From contig OMVJ01000019.1 of assembly GCA_900314495.1 (NCBI GenBank), forward strand, positions 1 to 48,610: 48,610 nucleotides of DNA, in the 5' to 3' direction. Positions 34,286 to 42,411 of the stretch are shown here, in pieces (positions within the stretch are counted from its first letter, which is position 1; every line of letters begins with the position of its first letter). A program made the translations under genes and the position numbers. The DNA comes from an uncultured Olsenella sp. (GTDB taxonomy: Bacteria > Actinomycetota > Coriobacteriia > Coriobacteriales > Atopobiaceae). The notes under the pieces were generated by a model, which searched no databases, was not told the origin of the DNA, and saw only the letters and a list, made by a program, of their open reading frames with translations.

Positions 34286-35878
34286 TTACCCTGCGGCCTC
34301 CGTTACCGCGCCAGGGGTCTCCTGAGAGACCTCCGCCGTGGGTTCGCCTGGGGTGTCGTCGCCGGCGCCTGTCGTCGTCTGGCCACTGGTCCCGCCCTGC
34401 CCGGAGGGTTCGGGCCCGGAGGGCTCGGTGCCGTTGGCGGGCTGGTCCGCGGCGGGGGTCTGCGCCGGGGAGGGCTCGGTCGTCGTGCCGGCGTTGTTCT
34501 CGGCGGTGGAGGTGCCCGCGTTGCCGGCACTTGCCTGGCCGCTGGTGGTGCCCTGGCCAGAGGACGCATTCGTGGAGGCCGCGGTGCCCGATGTGCTCTC
34601 GCCGGTGGCGGAGCTGTCGGAAGCGGAGCTGTTTGTGCTGTTGGTGCTGTAGCCGTAGCCGCTGGAGGTGGAGCTGCCGGTGTCGTTGGCGGGACGGACG
34701 CCCTCCCCGATGAGGATCTCCGCGTCCCAGGGCGTGCGAGGCAGCTCGTCGGACTCGGAGTCGAAGTCCTTGCTCCAGCCCTGGATCTTCTGGAAGACCG
34801 TGGTGTCTATTCCGTAACTCTGTGCGGCGGTGATGACGTCGTCCGCCGTCGAGACGCCCGTGGCGTTGGCGACGCCGAGCGTGACGGCCAGGCACGCCTG
34901 GTTGTTGCCGTCAATGGCGACGACCGTGACGGATGTGGCCTGCTCGGTGCCGTCACCCGTGCTAAGAATGACGTCCAGGTCCGGCGTGGCGATGGTCTTC
35001 TTGTTAGAATAGCCCCAGGTGTAGTAGCCATATTCGTTGTAATAGCCGTAGTGGCCGGAGTCGCCGTTCGAATTCTCATCCTCCGCGACGGTGGGCGGCA
35101 GCACCTCGTCGGACATGCCCGTGCGCGTGGTGGAGCTCTGCACGGACATGCCGTTCAGGTTCAGCGCCAGCGCGGCCGCCGCACGGGTGGCGCGCTCGTA
35201 CGTCTCGGCCTCGGCCTCCTGCGTGCGGTAGGTGACCATGACCTTGCCGTCGCGCACGTCGACCTCCGTACGGTTCTGGGGCAGCGAGACGTCCGCGCCG
35301 TCCAGCGTCAGCGACTCCGTTGCGGTCAGAATCTCCGAGGCGTCGCGCGTGGTGTCCTCCTGGGCGGACTGCACGAGCTCGATGGGGTTGGAGATGTGCA
35401 CGTCGCCGGTCTTGGAGCCCGTCGCGAAGGAGTAGATGCTGAGGCCGAGGCCCGCTGCCGCGGCCACCGCAGCCACGCCGCCGATGACGGGGAGGATCCA
35501 GCCAGGGCGGTTGCGTCCGCTCTGCTGCCGGACTTTGGGTTGCTCCGGTGCCAGGTGAGAGGGGACGGAGCTGCTGGATTCAGGCTGGTCGGCGGATGGT
35601 TCCGGGGCGGGCTCGGCGGGAAGGGACTCGGCGGCGTCGGGCACCATGCGCTCGCCCTCGGGCTCGGAAGCCTGGTCATCCGCGGGCTCCGGAGGTACGT
35701 CCTCGATCCTGGGCAGGGAGGAGAAGGTGTCGCCCAGGGGAATGCTGGCGGTGTCGTCCATGGACTCGACTGTGGGCTCAGCGGCGCTAGCCGTGGCGGG
35801 GTCGGGCGGGGGAGCGGCTTCGACGGCACCGGCCTCCGCGTCGTCCTGCTCAGAGAGTTGATGCTTGTTGTCGGCCAT
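34286..35878 (-). CDS. Single-pass membrane protein with low-complexity ends
   Basis: I do not recognise a family. ATG 35878 follows GGAGGAGTCGCA; 530 aa. Residues 1-125 are acidic, Pro/Glu/Ser-rich and without a signal. One membrane helix lies at about 126-150 (GWILPVIGGVAAVAAAAGLG). An ordered, presumably outside domain (about 155-390) contains a Tyr-rich patch (GHYGYYNEYGYYTWGY). The last 140 residues are a Ser/Thr/Gly/Asn-rich tail. This suggests a type II anchored surface protein. The minus-strand TATAGAAT at about 35909-35916 may be its -10 region. Confidence 0.7.
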   Translation of the reverse strand: MADNKHQLSEQDDAEAGAVEAAPPPDPATASAAEPTVESMDDTASIPLGDTFSSLPRIEDVPPEPADDQASEPEGERMVPDAAESLPAEPAPEPSADQPESSSSVPSHLAPEQPKVRQQSGRNRPGWILPVIGGVAAVAAAAGLGLSIYSFATGSKTGDVHISNPIELVQSAQEDTTRDASEILTATESLTLDGADVSLPQNRTEVDVRDGKVMVTYRTQEAEAETYERATRAAAALALNLNGMSVQSSTTRTGMSDEVLPPTVAEDENSNGDSGHYGYYNEYGYYTWGYSNKKTIATPDLDVILSTGDGTEQATSVTVVAIDGNNQACLAVTLGVANATGVSTADDVITAAQSYGIDTTVFQKIQGWSKDFDSESDELPRTPWDAEILIGEGVRPANDTGSSTSSGYGYSTNSTNSSASDSSATGESTSGTAASTNASSGQGTTSGQASAGNAGTSTAENNAGTTTEPSPAQTPAADQPANGTEPSGPEPSGQGGTSGQTTTGAGDDTPGEPTAEVSQETPGAVTEAAG

Positions 35879-35977
35879 TGCGACTCCTCCCATCGGCCAA
35901 TGGCCCTATTCTATACGACGCGTTGACGCCGCGTGCACGGTGGCTTTTCTTTGCTATCATGTAAGACCGTTGAGCAT

Positions 35978-36052
35978 GCGCGCGTAGCACAAAGGTCAGG
36001 GCAGTGGACTTATAATCCATCGATCAAGGTTCGAGTCCTTGCGCGCGCACCA
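35978..36052 (+). tRNA. tRNA-Ile (anticodon UAU)
   Basis: The acceptor GCGCGCG pairs perfectly with CGCGCGC. Anticodon stem GTGGA/TCCAT encloses the 7-nt loop CTTATAA, giving anticodon TAT at positions 34-36. T-arm CAAGG-TTCGAGT-CCTTG; encoded CCA at 36050-36052. It reads AUA directly. Most bacteria instead use a CAU anticodon modified to lysidine. Confidence 0.9.
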
Positions 36053-36062
36053 CGGAGCTTCC

Positions 36063-36093
36063 GGCGGGCGGTGCCACATTGGCGCCGCCCGCC
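36063..36093 (+). terminator. Terminator of tRNA-Ile
   Basis: GGCGGGCGG pairs with CCGCCCGCC around a structured loop (GCC/GGC inside), followed by TTCTTGTT. Confidence 0.8.
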
Positions 36094-36119
36094 TTCTTGT
36101 TACTGCGGTCACGATGTGG

Positions 36120-36194
36120 CAAGCGGGCGCTCGCGTGCTGTCGGGCGTCTCCTGCCGCCCGCTTGTGGCCAGCTCTGTGACTGCGAGGTAAACT
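36120..36194 (+). promoter_or_regulatory. Hairpin and weak promoter upstream of metY
   Basis: CAAGCGGGCG (36120-36129) pairs with CGCCCGCTTG (36156-36165). TAAACT at 36189-36194 is a -10-like box with no convincing -35. No SAM riboswitch consensus is recognised. Confidence 0.35.
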
Positions 36195-36243
36195 AAAAAA
36201 ATATGTATCACTTCGGGGGTTTATTTCGACCAAGGGGGCCCAG

Positions 36244-37533
36244 ATGGAGACGAATTCGAGCAAGGGAATGGGTACACGCTGCGTGCAGGCTGGGTACACA
36301 CCCACCAACGGCGGTCCGCGCCAGATGCCCATCGTGTACTCCACGACGTTCAAGTACGACACCAGCGAGGACATGGGCAAGCTCTTCGACCTCGAGGCTG
36401 AGGGCTACTTCTATTCTCGCCTGCAGAACCCGACCAACGACTACGTTGCCGCCAAGATCGCCGCGCTGGAGGGTGGCACCGCTGCCATGCTCACCAGCTC
36501 TGGCCAGGCGGCCAACTTCTTCGCCCTCTTCAACATCTGCGAGGCGGGCGACCACATCGTGGCGTCCAGCTCCATCTACGGTGGCACCTACAACCTCATC
36601 CACGTGACCATGGCAAAGATGGGCATCGAGTCCACCTTCGTCTCGCCCACGGCCACGGAGGAGGAACTGGCCGCGGCTTTCCGTCCCAACACCAAGGCCA
36701 TGTTCGGCGAGTCCATTGCCAACCCGGCCCTGACCGTGCTGGACGTGGAGAAGTTCGCCCGCGTGGCCCACGCCCACGGCGTGCCCCTGATCGTGGACAA
36801 CACCTTCCCCACGCCCATCAACCTGCGTCCCATCGAGTGGGGCGCGGACATCGTGACCCATTCCACCACCAAGTACATGGACGGCCACGCCTCCGCGGTG
36901 GGGGGTGCCATCGTGGACTCCGGCAAGTTCGACTGGATGGCCCACGCGGACAAGTTCCCCGGCCTCACCACGCCCGACGAGTCATACCACGGCATCGTCT
37001 ACGCGGAGAAGTTTGGCCAGGCCGGGGCATTCATCACCAAGGCAACCTCGCAGCTCATGCGCGACTTTGGCTCCATCCAGCAGCCCATGACGGCCTACCT
37101 GCTGAACCTCGGCCTGGAGTCCCTGCACGTGCGCATGCCGCGTCACGTGGCAAACGGCCAGGCGGTGGCGGAGTTCCTGGAGGCACACCCCAAGGTGGAG
37201 CGCGTGCAGTACCCCGGCCTGCCCAGCAACCCCTACTACGAGCTGGCGCAGCGCCTCATGGGCAATGGTGGCTGCGGCGTGGTCTCCTGCGAGCTCAAGG
37301 GCGGTCGCGAGGCGGCGTCCAAGTTCATGCGCAGCCTCAAGCTGGCCTCCATCGAGACGCACGTGGCTGACTCCCGCACCTGCTGCCTGAACCCCGCCAG
37401 CTCCACGCACCGTCAGATGAGCGACGCGGAGCTCGAGGCAGCCGGCGTGCCCGCCGGCATGATTCGCATTTCCTGCGGCCTGGAGGATGCCGAGGACATC
37501 ATCGCGGATCTGGAGCAGGCGCTGGAGGCGTAG
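36244..37533 (+). CDS. metY: O-acetylhomoserine aminocarboxypropyltransferase (sulfhydrylase)
   Basis: The 429-aa PLP enzyme of the Cys/Met-metabolism family has YSRLQNPTNDYVAAKIAALE, SSGQAANFFALFNI, ESIANPALTVLDVEKFA, VDNTFPTPI and the PLP-lysine stretch THSTTKYMDGHASAVGG. Length and SRLQNPT/NPGL-like spacing fit MetY rather than MetB. It makes homocysteine from O-acetylhomoserine and sulfide. AAGGGGG precedes the ATG. It converges with the flavoprotein gene, leaving 3 nt between the stops and no visible terminator. Confidence 0.93.
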   Translation: METNSSKGMGTRCVQAGYTPTNGGPRQMPIVYSTTFKYDTSEDMGKLFDLEAEGYFYSRLQNPTNDYVAAKIAALEGGTAAMLTSSGQAANFFALFNICEAGDHIVASSSIYGGTYNLIHVTMAKMGIESTFVSPTATEEELAAAFRPNTKAMFGESIANPALTVLDVEKFARVAHAHGVPLIVDNTFPTPINLRPIEWGADIVTHSTTKYMDGHASAVGGAIVDSGKFDWMAHADKFPGLTTPDESYHGIVYAEKFGQAGAFITKATSQLMRDFGSIQQPMTAYLLNLGLESLHVRMPRHVANGQAVAEFLEAHPKVERVQYPGLPSNPYYELAQRLMGNGGCGVVSCELKGGREAASKFMRSLKLASIETHVADSRTCCLNPASSTHRQMSDAELEAAGVPAGMIRISCGLEDAEDIIADLEQALEA

Positions 37534-37536
37534 GCT

Positions 37537-39141
37537 CTAGCGGTCGGCGGCCGCGGCTAGGTTGGCACGCACGACCAGCTGCGCCATGCGCACGGCAAGG
37601 TCCGCCTGGTGGGTGCTTGCCAACGCGGCGCCGTCCTGGCTAGCCAACAAGCGAATTTCTTCGCGCGGGTCCGACGTGCTCGGGCCCGCGCTTTGCATGC
37701 GCCCGAGGTCCTCAAGGGCAATGCGCAGCTGGTCAGGGGCCCTATTGACCATACAGTATTGGTCTAGGAGGGCCCCTACGCGCGCGGCTGTCTCTGCTGC
37801 GTCGTGCCGTGCGCATAGGGGCAGGGGAGTGGCAAGGTGGAGGTCGTTGGAAGCGCCTGTGGCGGCCGCGGCCGCAGCCTGGGCAGCCGTTGCTCCCGCG
37901 ATGCGCCCGAAGGTGACCGCTGCCGTGCTGGCAAGCCCTCCTATGCGGTCCTGCCCGTGAACGCCGCCTGCGGCCTCTCCACAGGCCAAGAGGCACGGGA
38001 CGGACGTGCGGGCGCACGGGTCGATCGCGATTCCGCCGTTGCAAGAGTGTGCGAACTGCCCCACGGGAAGCGGGTCCTCGGGGTTGAGGCCCGTCTCCTG
38101 CTTGAGCCACGCGAAGTAGGTCTGCACGAACTCCGGCTTGTTGGGCTGGGCAAGGAAGGCGGGGTCCAGGCGCGCCATTACGGCACGGTCTGGGTGTTTC
38201 ACGTGAAACCCTGCGATGGTCTTCTCCACAAGGCGGCTGGGGAGACGCGTGGTGTAGGGGCCGTGCGTTGCGTGGAGCGCGAGCGCATGTGCAGCCAGAT
38301 CCTCGTCGATGCCCATCTCTGCGAAGATGGATGCGCCCGTCTGCCCGTCCACGAGGTGGGTCCAGCGAAAGACCTTCTCGTTGTGGACGCAGACGCGCCC
38401 GTTGGCGCGAAAGCCCAGCATGAGCTGCATGCAGTCCACGTTGGTGAGAGACGCGCCCGCGTCTTGGGCCAGCACGTGGCAGGCGCCGCGGTTCTGAGGT
38501 GCGCAGAGGTGCCCACCCCAAAGGCCGGCGAACCCGCCCGTGGCGATGATGGTTTGGCATGCGAGTGCTGTTACGGGGCCTGCTGGGGTCCAGAGGAGGC
38601 ATCCGCGAACCGCGCCATGACCGTCTTGAAGGAGGGACAGTGCGGCCGCATGCTCCACGACAAGCAATCTGCCTGCGCCCATATGGGGTTCCAGCGCGTT
38701 GTTGAAGGCGTTAAGCCACAGCTTCGAGCGAAACCCGTGCCAGCTGCGTGCAACACTGTCAAAGCAGGGGATGAACTCGCGCTGCCCTGGATTGTCCGGA
38801 GTCTCTAGCGTGGGACCAAGGGACTCCAGGAAGTCGATTGAGCTCTCCGCGTTCTGGCAGAGTGCTGCGGTTACCTGCTGGTCGTTCCTGCCGCAGCCGA
38901 CCTCTGCGATAGCGCGGGCTAGGCTTTGTTGCCCTGCGGCACCCGGCGTCACCATTCCCAGGCCCCACGTGGCGGGGGAGAAGCTGGAGCCGGAGCAGAG
39001 CGTTCCCGAGCTGGCGAGCACGACGCGCACGCCTGCACGCAGGGCCGTGATGGCGGCACTCAGCCCCGCGAGGCCTGCGCCGATGACGAGGACGTCGGTG
39101 TGGAAGGTGCCCTCCGTTGTGCGCTGCGGTTCGTTGCCCAT
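37537..39141 (-). CDS. FAD-dependent oxidoreductase (NadB/fumarate-reductase flavoprotein family)
   Basis: From ATG 39141 (GGAGG 7 nt upstream) the protein is 534 aa. N-terminal FAD site VLVIGAGLAGLSAAITALRA; GSSFSPATWG; TIIATGGFAGLWGG; capping-domain QLMLGF; then HSCNGGIAIDP and CGEAAGGVHGQDRIGGLAS, which mark the succinate dehydrogenase/fumarate reductase/L-aspartate oxidase superfamily. No nadA or nadC is nearby and no Tat signal or heme domain is present. A cytosolic reductase or oxidase of unknown substrate is the safest call, and nadB is possible. TATAGT on the minus strand at 39180-39185 may be the -10 box. Confidence 0.8.
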   Translation of the reverse strand: MGNEPQRTTEGTFHTDVLVIGAGLAGLSAAITALRAGVRVVLASSGTLCSGSSFSPATWGLGMVTPGAAGQQSLARAIAEVGCGRNDQQVTAALCQNAESSIDFLESLGPTLETPDNPGQREFIPCFDSVARSWHGFRSKLWLNAFNNALEPHMGAGRLLVVEHAAALSLLQDGHGAVRGCLLWTPAGPVTALACQTIIATGGFAGLWGGHLCAPQNRGACHVLAQDAGASLTNVDCMQLMLGFRANGRVCVHNEKVFRWTHLVDGQTGASIFAEMGIDEDLAAHALALHATHGPYTTRLPSRLVEKTIAGFHVKHPDRAVMARLDPAFLAQPNKPEFVQTYFAWLKQETGLNPEDPLPVGQFAHSCNGGIAIDPCARTSVPCLLACGEAAGGVHGQDRIGGLASTAAVTFGRIAGATAAQAAAAAATGASNDLHLATPLPLCARHDAAETAARVGALLDQYCMVNRAPDQLRIALEDLGRMQSAGPSTSDPREEIRLLASQDGAALASTHQADLAVRMAQLVVRANLAAAADR

Positions 39142-39240
39142 GACGGTGCCTCCATCCTTCTCCCGTCGATGCGCCACGGACTATACACCATGCCGTCATT
39201 GGGGCGTGCGGGGGATGCAACGTGTGCCGGCGGGTGCGAG

Positions 39241-39269
39241 TTCACTCTGGTTGACTGCAGCGCTATAAT
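39241..39269 (+). promoter_or_regulatory. Sigma-70-type promoter of the thioredoxin-like gene
   Basis: TTCACT, 17 nt, TATAAT, followed by a 36-nt leader to the ATG at 39306. Confidence 0.7.
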
Positions 39270-39305
39270 GCCGCACGTTGCTAGCAAGCGAAGGGACGAA
39301 CGACC

Positions 39306-39716
39306 ATGGTCTACCTGACCGTCATGTACCAGACCGACCGCGACGGCATGATGCTGCGCACCCGCGCGCATCACGTGGCGGCCGCGCACGAGCGTCGTGT
39401 GACACTGGATTGCGTGGAGGTCGACCGTACCGTGCACATCTCTGGTGTGGATGCGCTGCCAGCGCTCATGGTGGACGACAAGGTCGTGGCGGAGGGTCGC
39501 GTTCCCAAGCTGAGCGAGATTGAGGGGTTTGTCTCGGCGGCGCTGGCAGAGGAGTCTGAGCTGGCCAAGCATGGCGCAAAGAAGGAAATCTGGCGTGCGG
39601 ATCCCAAGGCCATGCCCCATTGCGGCGGCTGCGGGCGCGACTGCAGGCTGGACGAGCCCGAGTGCGGTGTCGGTGTCGAACGCGCGGCCAAGCTGGGGAT
39701 TCCACGGGCGCAGTAG
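39306..39716 (+). CDS. Thioredoxin-fold-like protein with a C-terminal Cys cluster
   Basis: The 136-aa protein has an N-terminal part (about 1-85) whose VDALPALMVDDKVVAEGRVPKLSEI resembles the cis-Pro and last strand of thioredoxin_3-type proteins, but it has no CxxC active site. The C-terminal end holds CGGCGRDCRLDEPECGVGVE, a C-x2-C-x3-C-x6-C pattern likely to bind metal. A role in thiol or metal chemistry is inferred. It has its own strong promoter, divergent from the flavoprotein gene, with which it may be functionally linked. Confidence 0.65.
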   Translation: MVYLTVMYQTDRDGMMLRTRAHHVAAAHERRVTLDCVEVDRTVHISGVDALPALMVDDKVVAEGRVPKLSEIEGFVSAALAEESELAKHGAKKEIWRADPKAMPHCGGCGRDCRLDEPECGVGVERAAKLGIPRAQ

Positions 39717-39882
39717 GTGGTGCGCGACGCGCTTCGCGTTGCCACTGGGGGGCATTCTCGCCGTTCGCCGCCGGGCGGGCCTGAGTTGTGGTAGAGGTGC
39801 GGGTCTTCGCATACCGTAGTTGAAAGGAGCCAGCCGCAGTGCGAGTGTCTCAAGTCGCATTGACGCACCGAAGGAGGACGCC

Positions 39883-40068
39883 ATGCCAGCCCCGGAAATC
39901 CTAGCCCTCGGTCTGTATCTCGTGTTTGGATGCGTGTTCGGTTACGTTTGCACGAAGCTTGCCGAGCGCAAGGGCTACAGCAAGGCCGGGTTCTTTGCGC
40001 TGGGCTTCTTCCTCACCGTAGTCGGCTTCATCATCGCCGCGCTGATGCCCGAGAGGCAAAACGCGTAG
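39883..40068 (+). CDS. Small two-helix membrane protein
   Basis: 61 aa from ATG 39883, with AAGGAGG 6 nt upstream, a better start than the longer in-frame alternative. Two hydrophobic segments (ILALGLYLVFGCVFGYVC and AGFFALGFFLTVVGFIIAAL) flank a short basic loop (KLAERKGYSK), and the end is PERQNA. It resembles small membrane proteins annotated only as hypothetical. Function unknown. Confidence 0.65.
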   Translation: MPAPEILALGLYLVFGCVFGYVCTKLAERKGYSKAGFFALGFFLTVVGFIIAALMPERQNA

Positions 40069-40209
40069 GTCGACATAGGACGATCGGTTCGGTTGTGCCT
40101 GCCCGTTTGCTGGTTGATTGCGCGCAACTTTGAATGCGGTGCACAGTCGCCCGCAACTGCGGGTGTTGTGACGGTCGAAACTCCCATAGTTGTGCGCCAG
40201 CGCTGCACG

Positions 40210-40241
40210 AAAAACCCCGCCTCGCATGCTGCGAGACGGGG
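40210..40241 (-). terminator. Terminator of the minus-strand tRNA-Ala
   Basis: On the minus strand, CCCCGTCTCGCA pairs with TGCGAGGCGGGG, followed by TTTTT. Confidence 0.9.
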
Positions 40242-40253
40242 CCCGAGTCTACC

Positions 40254-40329
40254 TGGTGGAGAATAGGGGATTCGAACCCCTGACCTCATGACTGCCAGTC
40301 ATGCGCTCTCCCAACTGAGCTAATTCCCC
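40254..40329 (-). tRNA. tRNA-Ala (anticodon GGC), copy 1
   Basis: 76 nt including CCA. Acceptor GGGGAAT/ATTCTCC; anticodon arm CATGA-CTGGCAG-TCATG with anticodon GGC; T-arm AGGGG-TTCGAAT-CCCCT. Identical to the copy at 42336, which lies in the opposite orientation. No clear promoter precedes this copy; only an AT stretch (AAATAAAT) is present. Confidence 0.95.
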
Positions 40330-40453
40330 ATGAGTTATTTATTTGGAAAGTTGGCTCACAGGCGCTGTAGCAGCCGCACCAACATGGCTGACACCTTGCG
40401 CGTTCGGCGCTCGCCGACCGCAGCACGAACCGCCAGGAGCGCCCCGGACCCCC

Positions 40454-40545
40454 TTGTCGGCAGTTGGTGTACTCCCACTAGCGACAAATACAGGCTGCTT
40501 TGGGGCCCATTTTGTCCGAAGTTGGTGTACTCCAAACTCACACGG
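40454..40545. repeat. Palindromic repeat pair, left copy
   Basis: Two related units: 40454-40487 (TTGTCGGCAGTTGG, then TGTACTCC, ending GCGACAA) and 40511-40545 (TTTGTCCGAAGTTGG, then TGTACTCC). Each is an imperfect palindrome centred on GTAC. The same units recur inverted at 42040-42129. Confidence 0.75.
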
Positions 40546-40580
40546 CGCGCCCAGAAGGGCCCCGCACCGCACGGTCGCCG

Positions 40581-41729
40581 CTATTCGCCCAACCGTCTCG
40601 GCAGACTCCAGGGCATCTTCTCGGGCATAGGCTCGTCGGGCTCCACGTACTTCAGCGCCACATGGCCATCCGCCTCGCACCGGACGAGCCAGCCTGACTT
40701 CAGGTGCATCAGGCCGCTCATGTTGGGGTTGATGGGCGGCTCCTCCTGCCGCGGCCCGACGCGCGGAATCCCATACGCCTGCAAGAGCGCGTCAAGCTGC
40801 AGTGGGTGAAACGCGTCATCAAACGAGAAACGCATCAACTTGACCCCGTACGCACCAATGTGTGACTCGCGCATCTTCTCTTTGTAGATCTCCTTCTGCA
40901 TGCTGCGGTCTGGATGCTCAATATCTGGCAGATACTTGTCGATGCCGTCCAACTCCCCAACTGCCAGCGGTTCGTCGCCCTCCAACCAAAGGAAGTCCAC
41001 GCGGTACGCCCTGCCCTCCGTCACGGGGTCGTCTACCCATGCCTGCAGCTCAGGGACCATGCGCCCCAGTCGAATTACCGAAGCGCGCGCAATGGACTCG
41101 CCACCGTTCTCCGCACGACCATCCGCATACGACGCCGTCCTGATGGCGTGATCAAGGCCCCGCACGAGCCCCATCTTCTTCACCGCCTCCAGATACCCGA
41201 CCAGCTGGCGCGCATTCCAGCCCAGCTTCCGCACGCCAGAGTCCGCGATAGCCAGACCATACGTAAATCCCAGCACCCGAAGACAATCGACCAGCGTCCT
41301 CGGCACGGATGTTGCACGAAGCTGCCCCACGCTCACAACGTCCGGATACTTGATCTGATGGAAGTGGACCCCATTCCGCCTTCGGCTGCGAGGTTCTCCA
41401 TCGCAAGTAACATGTATCTCATCGAGCAGTGCATACGGGACGTCAAGTTCGTGCAAGATGGCAGCGGTTGGCCCGCAGAAGATCCACTGCGGATGCCAGT
41501 TGCCTAGCGCACGCACTTGGTGCAAGTACTTCTCCGTTCGGCTCAAGTCCTGCCAATAGCTCCGCCTCGCATACAATGACCTGCGCGGACGCACGAGGTC
41601 ACCGCTTTCCACGAGCCTCGAGAGGCGCCTTTGCTCAGTCTTGCTTTCCGGCATGGCGCAGCGGCACCCCCGCTCCGCCTCCGTAAGAAGCGCGTCGGTT
41701 GCAGTCCCTGCAGATTCGCCCATGAGCAT
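40581..41729 (-). CDS. AbiEi/DUF559-like protein with predicted PD-(D/E)xK site
   Basis: The 382-aa protein starts at ATG 41729 (GGAGG 5 nt upstream). Residues about 30-75 (QRRLSRLVESGDLVRPRRSL) look like the winged helix of AbiEi-type antitoxins. Residues 80-160 include FCGPTAAILHEL and SVPRTLVDCLRVLG, also AbiEi-like. The C-terminal half shows a nuclease-like pattern: E211 in GGESIAR, D245 in YRVDFLW, E259-x-D261 and K265 in GELDGIDKY, like Vsr/DUF559 proteins. No toxin partner is adjacent. It sits alone between inverted repeats and inverted tRNA-Ala copies, as a single-gene accessory cassette. Confidence 0.7.
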   Translation of the reverse strand: MLMGESAGTATDALLTEAERGCRCAMPESKTEQRRLSRLVESGDLVRPRRSLYARRSYWQDLSRTEKYLHQVRALGNWHPQWIFCGPTAAILHELDVPYALLDEIHVTCDGEPRSRRRNGVHFHQIKYPDVVSVGQLRATSVPRTLVDCLRVLGFTYGLAIADSGVRKLGWNARQLVGYLEAVKKMGLVRGLDHAIRTASYADGRAENGGESIARASVIRLGRMVPELQAWVDDPVTEGRAYRVDFLWLEGDEPLAVGELDGIDKYLPDIEHPDRSMQKEIYKEKMRESHIGAYGVKLMRFSFDDAFHPLQLDALLQAYGIPRVGPRQEEPPINPNMSGLMHLKSGWLVRCEADGHVALKYVEPDEPMPEKMPWSLPRRLGE

Positions 41730-42039
41730 GCCTCCCTCCGCCGCGGAAAACCATCAATCCGCAGTTGCCTTCCCCCATGCGACAACCGTCCTTGGTGAGG
41801 GGCATCTTGCCCACCGGGGCACCAAGTTACACACTCGCCCGCGCGCGGTCGAGAATGGCCGGCGAGCGTAGCCGACGGCGCGCGTAACGTAGAAATGACA
41901 TGTCCCTCAACGTACAAGATTGCGCCTTGCATGCATAACTATGGCATTTACCTGCACAGATGCATTGTGGGTCGCTTGCCTGAACCTCGCGACCTTGTCC
42001 GGAAGTCCGGAAGCCCGGGTCCGGGGTCTGGGGCCAGAT
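41730..42039. other. Upstream region of the cassette gene
   Basis: No gene supported. A hairpin CTTGGTG (41791-41797)/CACCAAG (41820-41826) encloses GGGGCA/TGCCC complementarity. The rest is unremarkable. Confidence 0.35.
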
Positions 42040-42129
42040 GCCGCAACTGGTGTACTCCAACTTCCGACAAAATGGGGGCCATTTGAGGCCCAACCTGTCC
42101 GAATCTGGTGTACACCGAATTCCGACAGG
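42040..42129. repeat. Palindromic repeat pair, right inverted copy
   Basis: 42040-42073 (GCAACTGGTGTACTCC, then AACTTCCGACAAAA) and 42094-42129, a near-perfect 36-bp palindrome starting CCTGTCCGAAT, centred on GGTGTACACC and ending ATTCCGACAGG. The linking GGGGGCC and CAAAATGG segments are the reverse of those at 40500-40516. Confidence 0.75.
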
Positions 42130-42288
42130 CGGAACCATGTGAAACTGAGAAGGATATGCCCTGCCGCCACTTCACACATGGCCAGTCCGCTGCACGACAC
42201 TAGCAGCCGCGGCGCCTACGCCGGCTTTCAAGCTCCTCCAAGCTCCGGCGCTCCCGGGACCATGCCGTCAGATTTTCAAAATTCACGC

Positions 42289-42316
42289 TTGACCCAAGTG
42301 CTTGCTTTGCTAATAT
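42289..42316 (+). promoter_or_regulatory. Promoter of the plus-strand tRNA-Ala
   Basis: TTGACC, 16 nt, TAATAT, about 20 nt before the tRNA. Confidence 0.65.
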
Positions 42317-42335
42317 ATTCAACGCACCAACTCAT

Positions 42336-42411
42336 GGGGAATTAGCTCAGTTGGGAGAGCGCATGACTGGCAGTCATGAGGTCAGGGGTTCGAATCCCCT
42401 ATTCTCCACCA
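42336..42411 (+). tRNA. tRNA-Ala (anticodon GGC), copy 2
   Basis: Identical in sequence to copy 1 over all 76 nt, with anticodon GGC in loop CTGGCAG. Upstream identity continues for AACTCAT and downstream through AGGTAGACTC. It has a recognisable promoter and terminator. Confidence 0.95.

Noticed and set aside
36053-36243. SAM or T-box control of metY
   Set aside because: A hairpin is present but none of the conserved SAM-riboswitch or T-box sequence blocks could be recognised.
42336-42411. tRNA-Ala copy as the end of a large genomic island
   Set aside because: The second full copy is inverted and only 2 kb away with no integrase between them, so a classical attL/attR pair in direct orientation is not present.
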